A DNA stretch of 64,000 nucleotides from Xanthomonas hyacinthi (GCF_009769165.1 NZ_CP043476.1:3913001-3977000), one strand, 5' to 3'; shown: positions 1 through 9,718, numbered from the stretch's first letter. The notes: a model not told the origin generated them from the letters alone. A program made the numbers and translations.

Positions 1-1335
1 GGCGCCAGCCGCACCGGCGAACTGCTGGCGCGCTTGATGTCGGATATCGGCGAGGTCGATGGCCTGGTGGTGCGCGCATTGGCGCCGCTGGCGGCACTGC
101 TCGGCATCGGCATCGTCGGTGTGGCCGCGGCGGCGGCGATCTATCGGCCGGCAGCGATGGTGCTGGCAGTGCTGGCGCTGGCGATCGGCGCCGGCGTGCC
201 GTGGGTGGTCGCGTACGGCGGCCGCGTGCGCGAGCAGCACCGCGCGCAGCAGCGCGAGGCGCTGCGCACGCTGGCCTACGAAGGCCTGGAAGGCGCCGCC
301 GACCTGGCCGCGCTGGATGCGCAGGCCGACTGGATCGCGCGCGTGGACGCCAGCGCGCAGCACCTGCGCACGCAGGATCGCCGCCAGCGGCAGCGCCTGA
401 TCGGCGGCAATGCGCTGCACGCGCTGTGCGCCGCGCTGGGCTTGTTGGCGATGCTGTGGCTGGCGCTGGGCGCGGCGCGTGCCGAACTGATCGGTGCCGA
501 ACAGGCGGCCGGGCTGCTGTTCCTGAGCGTGGCCCTGCTCGAAGTCTGGGCCGGTGCCGGCCTGGCCTGGCAGGCGCTGCAATCCGGCCGCGTCGCCGCG
601 CAGCGGCTGCAGGCGATTGCCGGCCAGACCGCGCCGGTGGCCGACGCCGCGCAGCCGCAGTCGCTGCCCGCCGCCGGCGAGGTGCGCTTCGACGGCGTGG
701 TCTTCGCCTGGCCCGGCGAAACCCGGCACGTGCTCGACGGCATCGACCTGCGCATCGCACCGGGCGAGCGCGTCGCGATCAGCGGCGACAGCGGCAGCGG
801 CAAGACCACCTTGTCGGCGCTGCTGCTGCGGCTGTGGGATCCGCAGCACGGCAGCGTCCGTTATGCCGGCGTGGACCTGCGCGCGCTGGCCCAGGCGCAA
901 TGGCACCGGCGCATCGCCTGGCTGCCGCAGGGCGCGCCGGTGTTCGCCGGCAGCGTGCGCGACAACCTGCGCCTGGGCGCGGCCGACGCCGACGACGCCA
1001 CGTTGCAGCGCGCGCTCGCCGACGTGCGCCTGGACGCATGGCTGCACGAGGTCGGCGGCCTGGATGCATGGCTGGGCGAGAACGGCGCGACCATGTCCGC
1101 CGGCCAGGCGCGGCGCCTGGCCCTGGCCCGCGCGCTGCTGCGCAACGCGCCGCTGCTGGTGCTGGACGAACCCACCGAAGGCCTGGACGTGGACACCGCG
1201 CAGGCCTTGCTGCGCGACCTGACCCAGGCGCTGGGCCAGCGCAGCCTGCTATTGATCAGCCACGACGCGCTGCCCGAAGGCGTGGTGCATACGCGCTACC
1301 GGATGCAGCAGGGGCGGCTGCTAGCCGATCCGTAG
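1..1335 (+). CDS. cydC: CydC, thiol reductant ABC exporter subunit (5' truncated)
   Basis: This is the C-terminal part of CydC, which pairs with CydD to export glutathione and cysteine to the periplasm for cytochrome bd and c assembly. The reading frame is open from base 1, so the start lies outside the window. The visible 444 residues hold the last transmembrane helices of the exporter domain and then a full ATPase: Walker A GDSGSGKTT near base 784, an ABC signature written MSAGQARRL rather than LSGGQ, and Walker B LLVLDEPTEGLD. CydD would be expected just upstream. The ccm operon a few kb away serves the same cytochrome-maturation theme. The CydC rather than CydD assignment rests on overall resemblance. 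Confidence 0.85.
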   Translation, partial: GASRTGELLARLMSDIGEVDGLVVRALAPLAALLGIGIVGVAAAAAIYRPAAMVLAVLALAIGAGVPWVVAYGGRVREQHRAQQREALRTLAYEGLEGAADLAALDAQADWIARVDASAQHLRTQDRRQRQRLIGGNALHALCAALGLLAMLWLALGAARAELIGAEQAAGLLFLSVALLEVWAGAGLAWQALQSGRVAAQRLQAIAGQTAPVADAAQPQSLPAAGEVRFDGVVFAWPGETRHVLDGIDLRIAPGERVAISGDSGSGKTTLSALLLRLWDPQHGSVRYAGVDLRALAQAQWHRRIAWLPQGAPVFAGSVRDNLRLGAADADDATLQRALADVRLDAWLHEVGGLDAWLGENGATMSAGQARRLALARALLRNAPLLVLDEPTEGLDVDTAQALLRDLTQALGQRSLLLISHDALPEGVVHTRYRMQQGRLLADP

Positions 1336-1387
1336 CGCGGCCACGAACGACCTCGCAGCGGTGCGCTTGCCGAGAGTCGGTGCAGTT

Positions 1388-1466
1388 GGGACTGAAGTCC
1401 CTCCCACAAGAGGCCGCGCAGCTCCGCGTCGCCGGAAATCCTTGTGGGAGCGACTTCAGTCGCGAC
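1388..1466. repeat. REP-like inverted doublet downstream of cydC
   Basis: Two copies of a short element of the form TTGTGGGAGSGACTTCAGTC face each other, at 1388-1410 (reversed) and 1441-1466 (forward). Each has a small internal palindrome (GGGACT/AGTCCC and GCGACT/AGTCGC). This is the layout of REP doublets mobilised by RAYT transposases. It fills most of the gap between the convergent cydC and metX genes and could act as a terminator or mRNA stabiliser. Confidence 0.7.
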
Positions 1467-1522
1467 GAGCGGCGCGTGGAATCATCTGCCTGCAATTGCG
1501 GTCGGGGGCATAAACCCACCCG

Positions 1523-2635
1523 CTACAACGCATCCAGGAATCCCTTCACCGCCGGCCCGAAGCGCGCGAAATCGACCAGGAACGCGTCGTGTCCCTGCGG
1601 CGAGTCCAGGCCCAGGAACTGCGCGTCGGCGCCGCCGGCGCGCAGGCCGTCGGCGATCTGCTGTTGCTGTTGCACCGGGAACAGGATGTCGGTGTTGGCG
1701 CCGATCGCCAGCGCGCGTTCGATGCGGATCGTCGCCAGTCCGGCGAGTACGTCGCCGCCGGCGTATTCGGCCAGGTCGAACCAGTCCATCGAGCGGCTCA
1801 GGTACAGATAGCAGTTCGGATCGAAGCGGCGCACGAAGCGCCGCGCATGGCCTTCCAGATAGCTTTCGACCTGGAATTCCAGGCCGAACGGATCCTCGTC
1901 GGCCTGGTCCGAGTCCAGCCGCACGCGGCCGAAGCGGCCATCCCATTCCAGCGCCGAGCGGTAGGTGATGACGCCGAGCTTGCGCGCCATGCGCATGCCC
2001 GACTCCGGATACGTGGCCTCGTCGTAGTCGCCGCCATTCCAGTTCGGATCCAGGCGGATCGCCTCGCGCTGCAGCGAGCGGATCGCGATCGAGAACGGCA
2101 GCGCCTGCGCGCTGCCGGAGATGTTGACGTGGCTGCGCGCCAGCCCCGGATGCCGGCGCAGCAGCGCCAGCGCGGTCATGCCGCCCATCGAGTTGCCGAT
2201 CAGGCACGCCAGCCGGTCGATGCCCAGCGCGCGCACCACGTGCGCGGCGGCATCGGCGACGTCCTCGATCGACAGTTCCGGGAAGCGCAGGCGATACGGC
2301 CGCGCGTCGTCCGGATCCGGCGAGGACGGGCCGGTCGAGCCCTTGCAACTGCCCAGCGAGTTCACGCAGATCACGAACCAGCGCTGCGTGTCGATCGGCT
2401 TGCCGGCGCCGAGCATCGCCTCCCACCAGCCGGGACTGGGATCGTCGGCATGCGCGGCGGCGTGCGCGTCGGGCGACAGGCCGGTGACGATCAGGATCGC
2501 GTTGCTGCGGTCCGCCGCCAGCGTGCCCCAGGTCTCGTAGGCGACACGCGCCTCGCGCAGCTGGCCGCCGCGCTTCATCGGGAACGGCGAGGGCAGGGCG
2601 AGGAAGCGGCTGCCGGGAGGAATGAATTCGGTCAT
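1523..2635 (-). CDS. metX: Serine O-succinyltransferase (MetX-family acyltransferase)
   Basis: An alpha/beta-hydrolase acyltransferase of 370 residues, full length for the MetX family. The nucleophile elbow is GNSMGG with Ser149; the rest of the triad is Asp316 in GANTDILFP and His349 in GHDAF. The classic annotation is homoserine O-acetyltransferase. Published work on the family reassigned the Xanthomonas/Stenotrophomonas branch to serine O-succinyltransferase, feeding cysteine synthesis, and this protein has that branch's look (GNSMGG rather than GGSMGG; SLGSCKGSTGP). The specificity is inferred from family knowledge. The gene stands alone, convergent with cydC. Confidence 0.8.
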   Translation of the reverse strand: MTEFIPPGSRFLALPSPFPMKRGGQLREARVAYETWGTLAADRSNAILIVTGLSPDAHAAAHADDPSPGWWEAMLGAGKPIDTQRWFVICVNSLGSCKGSTGPSSPDPDDARPYRLRFPELSIEDVADAAAHVVRALGIDRLACLIGNSMGGMTALALLRRHPGLARSHVNISGSAQALPFSIAIRSLQREAIRLDPNWNGGDYDEATYPESGMRMARKLGVITYRSALEWDGRFGRVRLDSDQADEDPFGLEFQVESYLEGHARRFVRRFDPNCYLYLSRSMDWFDLAEYAGGDVLAGLATIRIERALAIGANTDILFPVQQQQQIADGLRAGGADAQFLGLDSPQGHDAFLVDFARFGPAVKGFLDAL

Positions 2636-2693
2636 GCGCCGATTCTAGCCGTGCGGCGGAGGACGCGGCGTGGGTGTGGTGTCACGTCTACCC

Positions 2694-2796
2694 TTGTAGA
2701 GCGGCTTCAGCCGCGACACCGACGCCGCGACCATGTCGGTTGCGGAATGCCTGTCGCGGCTGATGGCCCGAGGCCACCCAGTTGCTCCTACAGAAG
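2694..2796. repeat. REP-like inverted doublet between metX and ccmI
   Basis: A forward element with CTTCAGCCGCGAC at 2694-2717 is matched by a reversed partner (GTCGCGGCTGATGG...CTCCTACAG) ending near 2796. It is of the same kind as the element at 1388-1466. It lies upstream of metX and past the 3' end of the ccm operon, and may help terminate the long ccm transcript. Confidence 0.6.
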
Positions 2797-2813
2797 AACC
2801 TGGGTGTGCTGCG

Positions 2814-3896
2814 TCATGGCTTGCCGATCACCAGCTCCACCGGCGTCGCCGCCGGCAGCGTCACCGTCACCGGCGCCGATTCCAGGTCGTCTTCCTGGCG
2901 CATCGCGTTGCCGCTGGCCGAGAGCCGCGCCAGCACCTGCACTTGCTTGAGCTGCGACAGTTTCTGCGTCGGCATCGGGCTGTCGGCATCGCTCAGGGTG
3001 ACGCGCAGCGGCAGCGCCTGCAGCGGATGCTTCTGCACCGCGACCGGCATCGGCGGGCCACCGGGCACGCGCGCGATCACGAACACGCTGGCGTCGCCGC
3101 GCAGGCGCACGCGTGCGGCGAATTCCGGGTCCAGCGACACCGCCACGGTGAGCGTGCCGGCAGCGGTGGGTGCAGACGAGGCTGCCGCGTTCGGCGCGGC
3201 CGTCGCGCCTGCCGTGGCCGTTGCCGCTGCGCCTGGCGCAGCAGCCGGCAGCGCCGGCAAGCCGGCATCGGCGCGTGCCGCGTCGATCTGCGGGCGCAGC
3301 GCGGCGGCGGTGGCCGCATCCACGCGCGGCAGCAGCGCTTCCCAGGTCGCCGCGGCCTCGGCATGCTGGCCGCGCTGGCGTTGCGCGATGCCCAGGAACC
3401 AGGCGGCACGCTCGTTGTTCGGTTCGACCTGCAAGGCGTGCCGCAGCCAGGCGATGCCCTGTGCGTCGAACTGCCGTTGCGGCGCGGCCAGCGCGCGCGC
3501 TTCGGCCGCCTGCACCAGCCATTGCGCGTCGTCCGGCGCCAGCTGCACCGCGCGCGTGAATGCGGCGGCGGCCTCGCCGGGGCGGCCCAGCGACATCTGC
3601 GAGCGCGCCAGCAGCGCCCAGCCGTCGGCGCGAGTGGGATCCTTGGCCAGCGCCGCCTGCAGCTGCGCCACGCCGTCTTCGAGATTGCGCGGCGCTTCGC
3701 GGTTCTGCGCCTGCAGCGCGCGCGGCGTGCCGACCAGCGCATACAGCGCGGCAGCGGCCACGCCCAGCGCCAGCACCGCGACGCCGAGCAGCGCCGCGTC
3801 GCCGCGGCCGCGGCCGCGCCGCAACGGCCACAGCACCGCGCCGAAGACGAGCGCGGCCAGCACCGCCGCGGCGGCATGCATGCCCCAGCTCAGCAT
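2814..3896 (-). CDS. ccmI: CcmI, cytochrome c maturation TPR protein
   Basis: Last gene of the ccm operon, 360 residues. CcmI hands apocytochrome c to the CcmF/H ligation complex. Two N-terminal membrane helices (about residues 5-20 and 35-55) flank a basic loop. A TPR region follows (about 75-190, with ARSQMSLGRPGEAAAAFTRAV typical), then an Ala-rich linker and a periplasmic beta-rich domain (about 250-355). I start it at the ATG at 3896, 4 bp after the ccmH stop; the open frame continues upstream but only inside ccmH. It is sometimes annotated as the C-terminal half of CcmH in other bacteria. Confidence 0.88.
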   Translation of the reverse strand: MLSWGMHAAAAVLAALVFGAVLWPLRRGRGRGDAALLGVAVLALGVAAAALYALVGTPRALQAQNREAPRNLEDGVAQLQAALAKDPTRADGWALLARSQMSLGRPGEAAAAFTRAVQLAPDDAQWLVQAAEARALAAPQRQFDAQGIAWLRHALQVEPNNERAAWFLGIAQRQRGQHAEAAATWEALLPRVDAATAAALRPQIDAARADAGLPALPAAAPGAAATATAGATAAPNAAASSAPTAAGTLTVAVSLDPEFAARVRLRGDASVFVIARVPGGPPMPVAVQKHPLQALPLRVTLSDADSPMPTQKLSQLKQVQVLARLSASGNAMRQEDDLESAPVTVTLPAATPVELVIGKP

Positions 3897-3900
3897 CGGC

Positions 3901-4356
3901 TCACCATTCCTGTTCCTCCTGCGCCGGCGGCGCAGCGGCGGCCGGCGCGCGGCGGCGCACCACCCAGACCACCAGCAGCGCACCGGCGCCGAGCAGCGCC
4001 AGCGGGCCGAACCACAGCAGCCAGGTGCGCGCTTCCACCTGCGGCCGGTACAGCACGAACTCGCCGTAGCGATCGACCAGGAAGCGCTTGATCTGTGCGT
4101 CCGAACGCCCCTGCTGCATCAGGTGCAGTACTTCGCGGCGCAGGTCCAGCGCAATCTGCGCGTGCGAGTCGGCCAGCGACTGGTTCTGGCACTGCACGCA
4201 GCGCAGCTCGGCGGTCAGCGCATGGAAGCGCGCTTCCTCGGCCGCGGAGCGGTAGGCCAGTGGGGTCGGATCGGCCACCGGCTGCGCGCACACCTGTCCC
4301 GCCCACGCCAGCGCGAGCAGCAGCAACGGCAGCAGCGGCGCATACCGGCGGCGCAT
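3901..4356 (-). CDS. ccmH: CcmH, apocytochrome c thiol reductase
   Basis: A 151-residue thioredoxin-like helper that reduces the CXXCH motif of apocytochrome c before haem ligation. It has a signal peptide (1-24, ending VCAQP), the family motif LRCVQCQNQ with redox Cys53 and Cys56, and a C-terminal anchor helix (about 111-133) with a charged tail. The start ATG overlaps the ccmG stop by one base (TGATG), which indicates translational coupling. The length matches the short, single-domain CcmH found where CcmI is a separate gene. Confidence 0.9.
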   Translation of the reverse strand: MRRRYAPLLPLLLLALAWAGQVCAQPVADPTPLAYRSAAEEARFHALTAELRCVQCQNQSLADSHAQIALDLRREVLHLMQQGRSDAQIKRFLVDRYGEFVLYRPQVEARTWLLWFGPLALLGAGALLVVWVVRRRAPAAAAPPAQEEQEW

Positions 4357-4958
4357 CACGGTGCGGCCCGGCCCTGTGGGGACGCCGGCGCATCGCGTTC
4401 GGCCTGCAGCAGCGCCGGCAGTAGTTCGTCCTGCACGATCCGGTCGGTCAATGCGCCGGAATGCTTCCAGCGCACCACGCCGTGCGCGTCGACCAGGAAG
4501 GTTTCCGGCGCCGCGGCCACGCCCCAGTCGATCGCGGTGCGCCCGTCCGGATCGAACAGCACCGCGAAGAACGGATTGCCCAACTGCTCCAGCCAGTGCA
4601 GCGCGTCTTGCCGGGTGTCCTTCCAGTCGTAACCGATCACGCGCACGCGCTTGGTCAGCGCGAAGCGGGTCAGCACCGGGTGTTCCTCGCGGCAGGCCGG
4701 GCACCAGCTGCCCCACACGTTGAGCACGTACGGCGCGCCGCGCAGTTCGGCGCTGCGCACGCGGATCGACGCATCGTGCAGCACCGGTAGCTCGAACGCC
4801 GGCGCCGGCTTGCCGATCAGCGCCGACGGCAACGCATCGCGATCGGCCACGCCGGAACGCTGCACCGCATAGAACATCAGCGCCAGCAGGCCGAGCAAGA
4901 ACAGCGCACCGAGCACGATGGCGGCGAGCGGCAGGCGACGCGGAGCAGGAGCGGACAT
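4356..4958 (-). CDS. ccmG: CcmG/DsbE, thiol:disulfide interchange protein
   Basis: A membrane-anchored periplasmic thioredoxin-fold reductase, 200 residues. One N-terminal anchor helix (about 11-31) is followed by a TlpA/DsbE domain with active site WCPAC (Cys86, Cys89) in the context NVWGSWCPACREEHP. It takes electrons from a DsbD/CcdA-type donor and passes them to CcmH or apocytochrome. Start and stop overlap both neighbours by one base, so it is in the middle of a tightly coupled operon. Confidence 0.92.
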   Translation of the reverse strand: MSAPAPRRLPLAAIVLGALFLLGLLALMFYAVQRSGVADRDALPSALIGKPAPAFELPVLHDASIRVRSAELRGAPYVLNVWGSWCPACREEHPVLTRFALTKRVRVIGYDWKDTRQDALHWLEQLGNPFFAVLFDPDGRTAIDWGVAAAPETFLVDAHGVVRWKHSGALTDRIVQDELLPALLQAERDAPASPQGRAAP

Positions 4959-6892
4959 CAGGATTTCTCCGGGGAACGACGGAAGCGCCGGTCGCTGGCG
5001 GTGACGAAGCCGCCCAGCGCCATCAGCGCCGCGCCGAGCCAGATCCAGCGCACGAACGGTTTGACATGCAGGCGCATCGCCCAGGCGTTGCCGCCGAGCG
5101 GTTCGCCCAGGGCGATATAGACGTCGCCGAACAGGCCGGGGTGGATGCCGGCCTCGCTCAGGCTCTGCCCGCCGCTGGCGTAGACGCGCTTTTCCGGGTG
5201 CAGCAGCGCCAGCGGGCGCTCGTCGCGCAGCACCTGCATGCGCGCGCGTTCGGACACGTAGTTGGGGCCGCGGGTCTGCTCCAGGCTCTGGAACTCAAAG
5301 CGGTAGCGGCCCATTTGCACGCTCTGCCCCGGCGCCAGCGCCACTTCGCGCTGCTGGTCCAGCGCCTCGACCAGCAGCGCACCGGCCAGGAACACGGCGA
5401 GACCGCCGTGGGCCAGGGTCATGCCCAGCATCTCGGCGGTGAAGCGGCTACCCTTGAGCTGGAAGCGGCTCCACACGAAGCGCGCGGTGCCGAGCAGCAC
5501 CCAGGCCGCGCCGGCCACGCCGGCAGCGCTCTTCCACGCTCCCTGCGGCGCCAGGAAGAAGCCGAGCACGCCGGCCAGCAGGGCCAGTGCGGCCCACGGC
5601 GCCAGCAGCGCCAGCGGCCGCGACGGCTGTTCGCGCTGCCAGCGGGTCAGCGGGCCGAACGGCAGCAGCGCCACCAGCGGCGCCATCAGCACCACGAACA
5701 AGGTGCCGAAGTAGGGCGGGCCGACCGACAGCTTGCCCAGCCCCAGCGCGTCGGCCAGCAGCGGATACAGCGTGCCCAGCAGCACCATCGCGCAGGCGCA
5801 GGTCAGCAGCAGGTTGTTGACCAGCAGCAGGGTCTCGCGCGAGGACCCGGCGAAGCGCTGGCGCGCATCGCCGGCGCTGGCGCCGACGCGTCCGCCGCGC
5901 AGCGCGTACAGCAGCAGCGCGCCGCCGCAGATCAGGCTCAGGAACACCAGGATGAACAGGCCGCGGCCGGGATCGGCGGCGAACGAATGCACGCTGGTCA
6001 GCACCCCCGAGCGCACCAGGAAGGTGCCCAGCAGCGACAGCGAGAACGCGGCGATCGCCAGCAGCAGCGTCCACGCGGTGAAGCTGCCGCGCTTCTCGGT
6101 CACCGCCTGCGAATGCAGCAGCGCCGCGCCGGCCAGCCACGGCATGAAGCTGGCGTTCTCCACCGGGTCCCAGAACCACCAGCCGCCCCAGCCCAGCTCG
6201 TAGTAGGCCCACCAGCTGCCCAGGGCGATGCCGATGGTCAGGAAGCCCCAGGCCACGTTGGTCCACGGCCGCGTCCAGCGCAGCCAGCGCGCATCGACAT
6301 GGCCATCCAACAGCGCGGCGATCGCGAACGCGAACGGCACCGCGAAGCCGACGTAGCCGGCATACAGCAGCGGCGGATGGATCACCAGGCCCGGGTCCTG
6401 CAGCAGCGGATTGAGATCGCGCCCTTCCAGCGGCGCCGGCAGCAGCCGTGCGAACGGGTTGGAGGTGAACAGCAGGAATGCCAGGAAGCCCAGGCTGACC
6501 AGTGCCAGCGTGCCGATCACCCGCGCCACCACCGGCGCCGGCAGGCTGCGCGAGCACAGCGCCACCGCCCCGGTCCACAGCGCCAGGATCAGCGTCCACA
6601 GCAGCAGCGAGCCTTCGTGCGCGCCCCATACCGCCGAATAGCGGTACACCAGCGGCAGCAGCGAGTTGGAATTCTCGGCTACGTAGGCGACCGAGAAATC
6701 CTGCACCAGGAACGCATGGGTCAGCACCGCGAAGGCGCCGGCGACCAGCGCCAGCTGCGCGAACGCCGCCGGCCGCGCCACCGCCATCCAGCGCGCGTCG
6801 CCGCGCTGCGCACCGGCCAGCGGCAGCGCCGCCTGCAGCAGCGCGGCGAGCAGGGCCAGGATCAGCAGGACTTGCCCGAGTTCCGGTAGCAC
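4958..6892 (-). CDS. ccmF: CcmF, haem lyase subunit
   Basis: A large polytopic membrane protein of 644 residues that ligates haem b to apocytochrome c in the periplasm with CcmH and CcmI. The tryptophan-rich haem-handling motif GGWWFWDPVENASFMPWL lies at about residues 228-245. There are some 14-15 hydrophobic helices and a periplasmic loop near the C-terminus (PNYVSERARMQVLR). Length and order match the family. It starts immediately after the ccmE stop. Confidence 0.95.
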   Translation of the reverse strand: MLPELGQVLLILALLAALLQAALPLAGAQRGDARWMAVARPAAFAQLALVAGAFAVLTHAFLVQDFSVAYVAENSNSLLPLVYRYSAVWGAHEGSLLLWTLILALWTGAVALCSRSLPAPVVARVIGTLALVSLGFLAFLLFTSNPFARLLPAPLEGRDLNPLLQDPGLVIHPPLLYAGYVGFAVPFAFAIAALLDGHVDARWLRWTRPWTNVAWGFLTIGIALGSWWAYYELGWGGWWFWDPVENASFMPWLAGAALLHSQAVTEKRGSFTAWTLLLAIAAFSLSLLGTFLVRSGVLTSVHSFAADPGRGLFILVFLSLICGGALLLYALRGGRVGASAGDARQRFAGSSRETLLLVNNLLLTCACAMVLLGTLYPLLADALGLGKLSVGPPYFGTLFVVLMAPLVALLPFGPLTRWQREQPSRPLALLAPWAALALLAGVLGFFLAPQGAWKSAAGVAGAAWVLLGTARFVWSRFQLKGSRFTAEMLGMTLAHGGLAVFLAGALLVEALDQQREVALAPGQSVQMGRYRFEFQSLEQTRGPNYVSERARMQVLRDERPLALLHPEKRVYASGGQSLSEAGIHPGLFGDVYIALGEPLGGNAWAMRLHVKPFVRWIWLGAALMALGGFVTASDRRFRRSPEKS

Positions 6893-7357
6893 CTAGCGCA
6901 CTTCCGTTGCCGCGGCGGCGGGCACAGCGTGCTTGCGATGCGCACTGCCCATCTTGTCGGCCAGTTCCTTGGGCATGTAGGTCTCGTCGTGCTTGGCCAG
7001 CACGTCCTCGGCCACGAACACGCCCGCGCGCATGCGCCCGGTGGCCACCACCGCCTGGCCCTCGCGGAACAGGTCGGGCAGGATCCGGTCGTAGCTGACG
7101 GTCAGCTGCGCGTCGCCGTCGGTGACCCGGAACCGCGCCAGCAGCGAACCGGGCGCGCGCTGGAACGAGCCTTTCTCGACCATGCCGCCGAGGCGGAAGC
7201 GCGCGTGCTCGCCGGTCTTGCCGGCCAGCACTTCGGCCGGGGTGTACAGGTAGGCGGTATTGCGCTGCAGGGCCATCGCCACCAGCGTGGTGGCCAGGCC
7301 CGCGGCCAGCACCAGCACCATCAGCAGCAGCAGGCGGCGCTTGCGCTGCGGGGTCAT
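6893..7357 (-). CDS. ccmE: CcmE, periplasmic haem chaperone
   Basis: A 154-residue haem chaperone with one N-terminal anchor helix (about 9-29) and an OB-fold domain. The covalent haem-binding histidine is His123 in [11 protein letters not shown], with Tyr127 nearby as in the family. It receives haem from CcmC and delivers it to CcmF. I chose the ATG at 7357 because it overlaps the ccmD stop by 4 bp (ATGA). Confidence 0.92.
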   Translation of the reverse strand: MTPQRKRRLLLLMVLVLAAGLATTLVAMALQRNTAYLYTPAEVLAGKTGEHARFRLGGMVEKGSFQRAPGSLLARFRVTDGDAQLTVSYDRILPDLFREGQAVVATGRMRAGVFVAEDVLAKHDETYMPKELADKMGSAHRKHAVPAAAATEVR

Positions 7358-7527
7358 CGGCTCAGGTCCAGCGTGGCCGGGTCGGCCTTGGGGCGCTGCT
7401 TGCGCTGCGCGCGCCGCCGCGCCGCGCGCAACACGCCGCGCAACTGCAGCCGCGCCAGCACGAAGTCGGCCAGCAGCACGCCAACGAACACCGCATAGGC
7501 GCCGATCACGTAGGGCAGATAGTTCAT
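7354..7527 (-). CDS. ccmD: CcmD, small membrane haem-exporter subunit
   Basis: A 57-residue protein with one membrane helix (about 4-24) and a very basic cytoplasmic tail, the typical CcmD layout. CcmD binds the CcmABC complex and is needed to release haem-loaded CcmE. ATGA overlaps with both ccmC (7524-7527) and ccmE (7354-7357) support the start and stop. Sequence conservation in this family is weak, so the call rests on size, topology and position. Confidence 0.85.
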   Translation of the reverse strand: MNYLPYVIGAYAVFVGVLLADFVLARLQLRGVLRAARRRAQRKQRPKADPATLDLSR

Positions 7528-8273
7528 GCGCGCGTCTCCGCCAGTTTCGCCACCCAGTCCTTGCCGGCCTCGCGGCGCAGGTTGTCGGCGCGCGCACGCG
7601 CCAGCAGCGAGCCGGCGAACCAGAACTTGGTCGCCGCCAGCATCAGCCACAGCGGCGGCAGCATGCTCGGATCCATGCTCGACTGGCCGAACAGGCGGAT
7701 GGTCTGGCCCTGGTGCAGCGAATTCCACCACACCACCGAATAGCGGATCACCGGCAGCAGCACCACGCCGACGATGGCCAGCAGCCCGGCCGCGCGCGCG
7801 GCGTTGCGGCGGTCCTCGATCGCCAGGTACAGGCCCATCACCCCGATGTACAGGAACAACAGGATCAGCTCGGTGGTCAGGCGCGGGTCCCAGTCCCACC
7901 AGGCGCCCCACATCGGCTTGCCCCAGATGCTGCCGGTCAGCAGGGTGATCATGGTGAAGGCGGCGCCGATCGGCGCGCAGGCCATCGCCAGCACCTCGCA
8001 CAGCTTGATCCGCCATACCTGCGCGATCGCCGCGTACAGCGCCATCAGCCCGAACACGAACAGGCTCATCCAGGCGCTGGGCACGTGGATGTAGAGGATG
8101 CGGAAGGCGTCGCTCTGCAAGCGGTCGGCCGGCACCACGAACAGCGCCTGCCAGATCCCCAGCGCACCCAGCAGTAGCGCGGCCAGGTAGCACCACGGCG
8201 TCCAGCGCGCGGCGAAGCGGTCGAAGGCGGGCGGCGAACCCAGTTGGTGGAACCAGCGGGCGACGGAGGACAT
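7524..8273 (-). CDS. ccmC: CcmC, haem delivery protein
   Basis: A six-helix membrane protein that loads haem onto CcmE. The haem-handling tryptophan motif reads [12 protein letters not shown]. The open frame extends 19 residues further upstream, but I start at the ATG at 8273 ([10 protein letters not shown]), giving 249 residues as usual for CcmC. A gap of about 105 bp with no recognisable gene separates it from ccmB. Confidence 0.92.
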   Translation of the reverse strand: MSSVARWFHQLGSPPAFDRFAARWTPWCYLAALLLGALGIWQALFVVPADRLQSDAFRILYIHVPSAWMSLFVFGLMALYAAIAQVWRIKLCEVLAMACAPIGAAFTMITLLTGSIWGKPMWGAWWDWDPRLTTELILLFLYIGVMGLYLAIEDRRNAARAAGLLAIVGVVLLPVIRYSVVWWNSLHQGQTIRLFGQSSMDPSMLPPLWLMLAATKFWFAGSLLARARADNLRREAGKDWVAKLAETRA

Positions 8274-8378
8274 GCGGTCGATTGTAGCGGGCGGGAGGCT
8301 TGTTTCGGTGCGGCGACAAGGGTTCACCAATAGACCAGATGGTACGACGCGCGCTGCGCGGACGCTGCACCCAGACGC

Positions 8379-9074
8379 TCAGCTCAACGAGATCCGGATC
8401 GCCGCCGCCGCCGCCAGCGGCGCCAGCACCAGGCCCAGCACCAGCCCGGCCGCCAGCAGCAGCAGGCCGCCGCCGGGGTCCAGGCCCTGCGCCGCGGCGG
8501 CCACGCTGCCGGCGCCGAACACCAGCACCGGCACGTACAGCGGCAGTGCCAGCAGCGCGACCAGGATCCCGGCGCGCTTCATGCTCACCGTCAGCGCCGC
8601 CACCACCGCGCCGATCAGGCTCAGCAGCGGCGTGCCCAGCGCCAACGATGCCAGCAGCACCGGCATGCGGTCATGCGGCAGGTGCAGCAATTCGCCGAGC
8701 AGCGGCGTGGCCACGAGCAGCGGCAGCGCGCTGGTCAGCCAGTGCAGCAGCACCCGCACCAGCACCAGCCAGGCCAGCGGCACCGGCGCCAGCAGCCACT
8801 GTTCCAGCGAGCCGTCCTCGGCATCGCCGCGGAACAGGCTGTCCAGCGCCAGCAGTCCGGCCAGCAGCGCCGCCAGCCACAGCGCGGCCCCGGCGACCTC
8901 GCCGAGCAGGCGCGGCTGGTTGCCCAGCGCCAGCGCGAACAAGGCCACGATCAGCAGCGCGAACAGCGCCGGCTGCAGCGCATCGCCGCGGCGCCGCCAC
9001 AGCAGGCGCAGATCGCGCAGCAGCAGCGCGCGGGTGGCCTGCCACAACGAGGGCAGCGGCGCGGCCAGGCTCAT
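8379..9074 (-). CDS. ccmB: CcmB, haem-export ABC permease
   Basis: A 231-residue permease with six predicted helices and the family features [15 protein letters not shown] near the N-terminus and [15 protein letters not shown] in the first loop. With CcmA and CcmC it forms the ATP-driven complex that releases holo-CcmE. The start at 9074 overlaps the ccmA stop by 4 bp (ATGA); longer upstream readings of this frame run antisense through ccmA and are not real. Confidence 0.92.
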   Translation of the reverse strand: MSLAAPLPSLWQATRALLLRDLRLLWRRRGDALQPALFALLIVALFALALGNQPRLLGEVAGAALWLAALLAGLLALDSLFRGDAEDGSLEQWLLAPVPLAWLVLVRVLLHWLTSALPLLVATPLLGELLHLPHDRMPVLLASLALGTPLLSLIGAVVAALTVSMKRAGILVALLALPLYVPVLVFGAGSVAAAAQGLDPGGGLLLLAAGLVLGLVLAPLAAAAAIRISLS

Positions 9075-9718
9075 GCGGCCACTCCGCTCAGGCGCAGCAT
9101 GCGCGTGCGCACCGGCGGCGCGGCGTAGGCGCCATGGGTGGTGACCAGCGCCGCGCCGCCGCTGCGCAGGTGCGCGGCGATCATCCGGTTGACCAGGGTG
9201 ATGCCGTCCAGGTCGAGGTTGGCGTAGGGCTCGTCGAGCAGCCACAGCGGCGCCGGCGACAGCCATACCCGGGCCAACGCCAGGCGCTTCTTCTGCCCGG
9301 CCGACAGCTGCCGCACCAGCGTGTCCTCGTAGCCGGCCAGGCCGACGATGGCCAGCGCGCTGCCCGGCATCTGCTTGGCCCGGCGGCCCTGCAGGCCGCA
9401 CAGGTAGTGCAGGTTCTCCAGCGTGCTCAGGTCCGCCTTCAACGCGCCCAGGTGGCCCAGGTAGGCCATGTAGCGCGCGCGGTCGCCGCGGCGCACCGGG
9501 TGGCCGTCGATCTCGATGCGCCCGGCCTCGGCGCGCAGTAGCCCGACCAGCACCCGCAGCAGGGTGGTCTTGCCGGCGCCGTTGTCGCCCTGCACCAGCA
9601 GCGCCTCGCCCGCATCGAGGTGGAAATCCAGCGGACCGAACACGGCGGCGGCGTCGCGGGCGAAGGTGAGCGCGTGCGCGGCCAGCAGCGGCGGCGGGGA
9701 ATGCAGCGGATCGGTCAT
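9071..9718 (-). CDS. ccmA: CcmA, haem-export ABC ATPase
   Basis: First gene of the ccm operon, 215 residues. Walker A is GDNGAGKTT (44-52), the ABC signature is [13 protein letters not shown] (138-150) and Walker B is LWLLDEP (158-164). It powers release of haem-loaded CcmE. I start at the ATG at 9718. The 240 bp between it and the divergent aminotransferase gene must hold both promoters. Confidence 0.93.
   Translation of the reverse strand: MTDPLHSPPPLLAAHALTFARDAAAVFGPLDFHLDAGEALLVQGDNGAGKTTLLRVLVGLLRAEAGRIEIDGHPVRRGDRARYMAYLGHLGALKADLSTLENLHYLCGLQGRRAKQMPGSALAIVGLAGYEDTLVRQLSAGQKKRLALARVWLSPAPLWLLDEPYANLDLDGITLVNRMIAAHLRSGGAALVTTHGAYAAPPVRTRMLRLSGVAA

Noticed and set aside
1482..2950. Long plus- and minus-strand open frames over metX
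   Set aside because: They are Arg/Ala-rich shadows of the metX codons in other frames, common at this GC content. No domain or conserved motif is readable in them.
5066..6889. 607-codon open frame antisense to ccmF
   Set aside because: Its translation is Gln/Arg/His-rich with no structure, as expected from the reverse complement of a membrane-protein gene rich in Leu and Ala codons.
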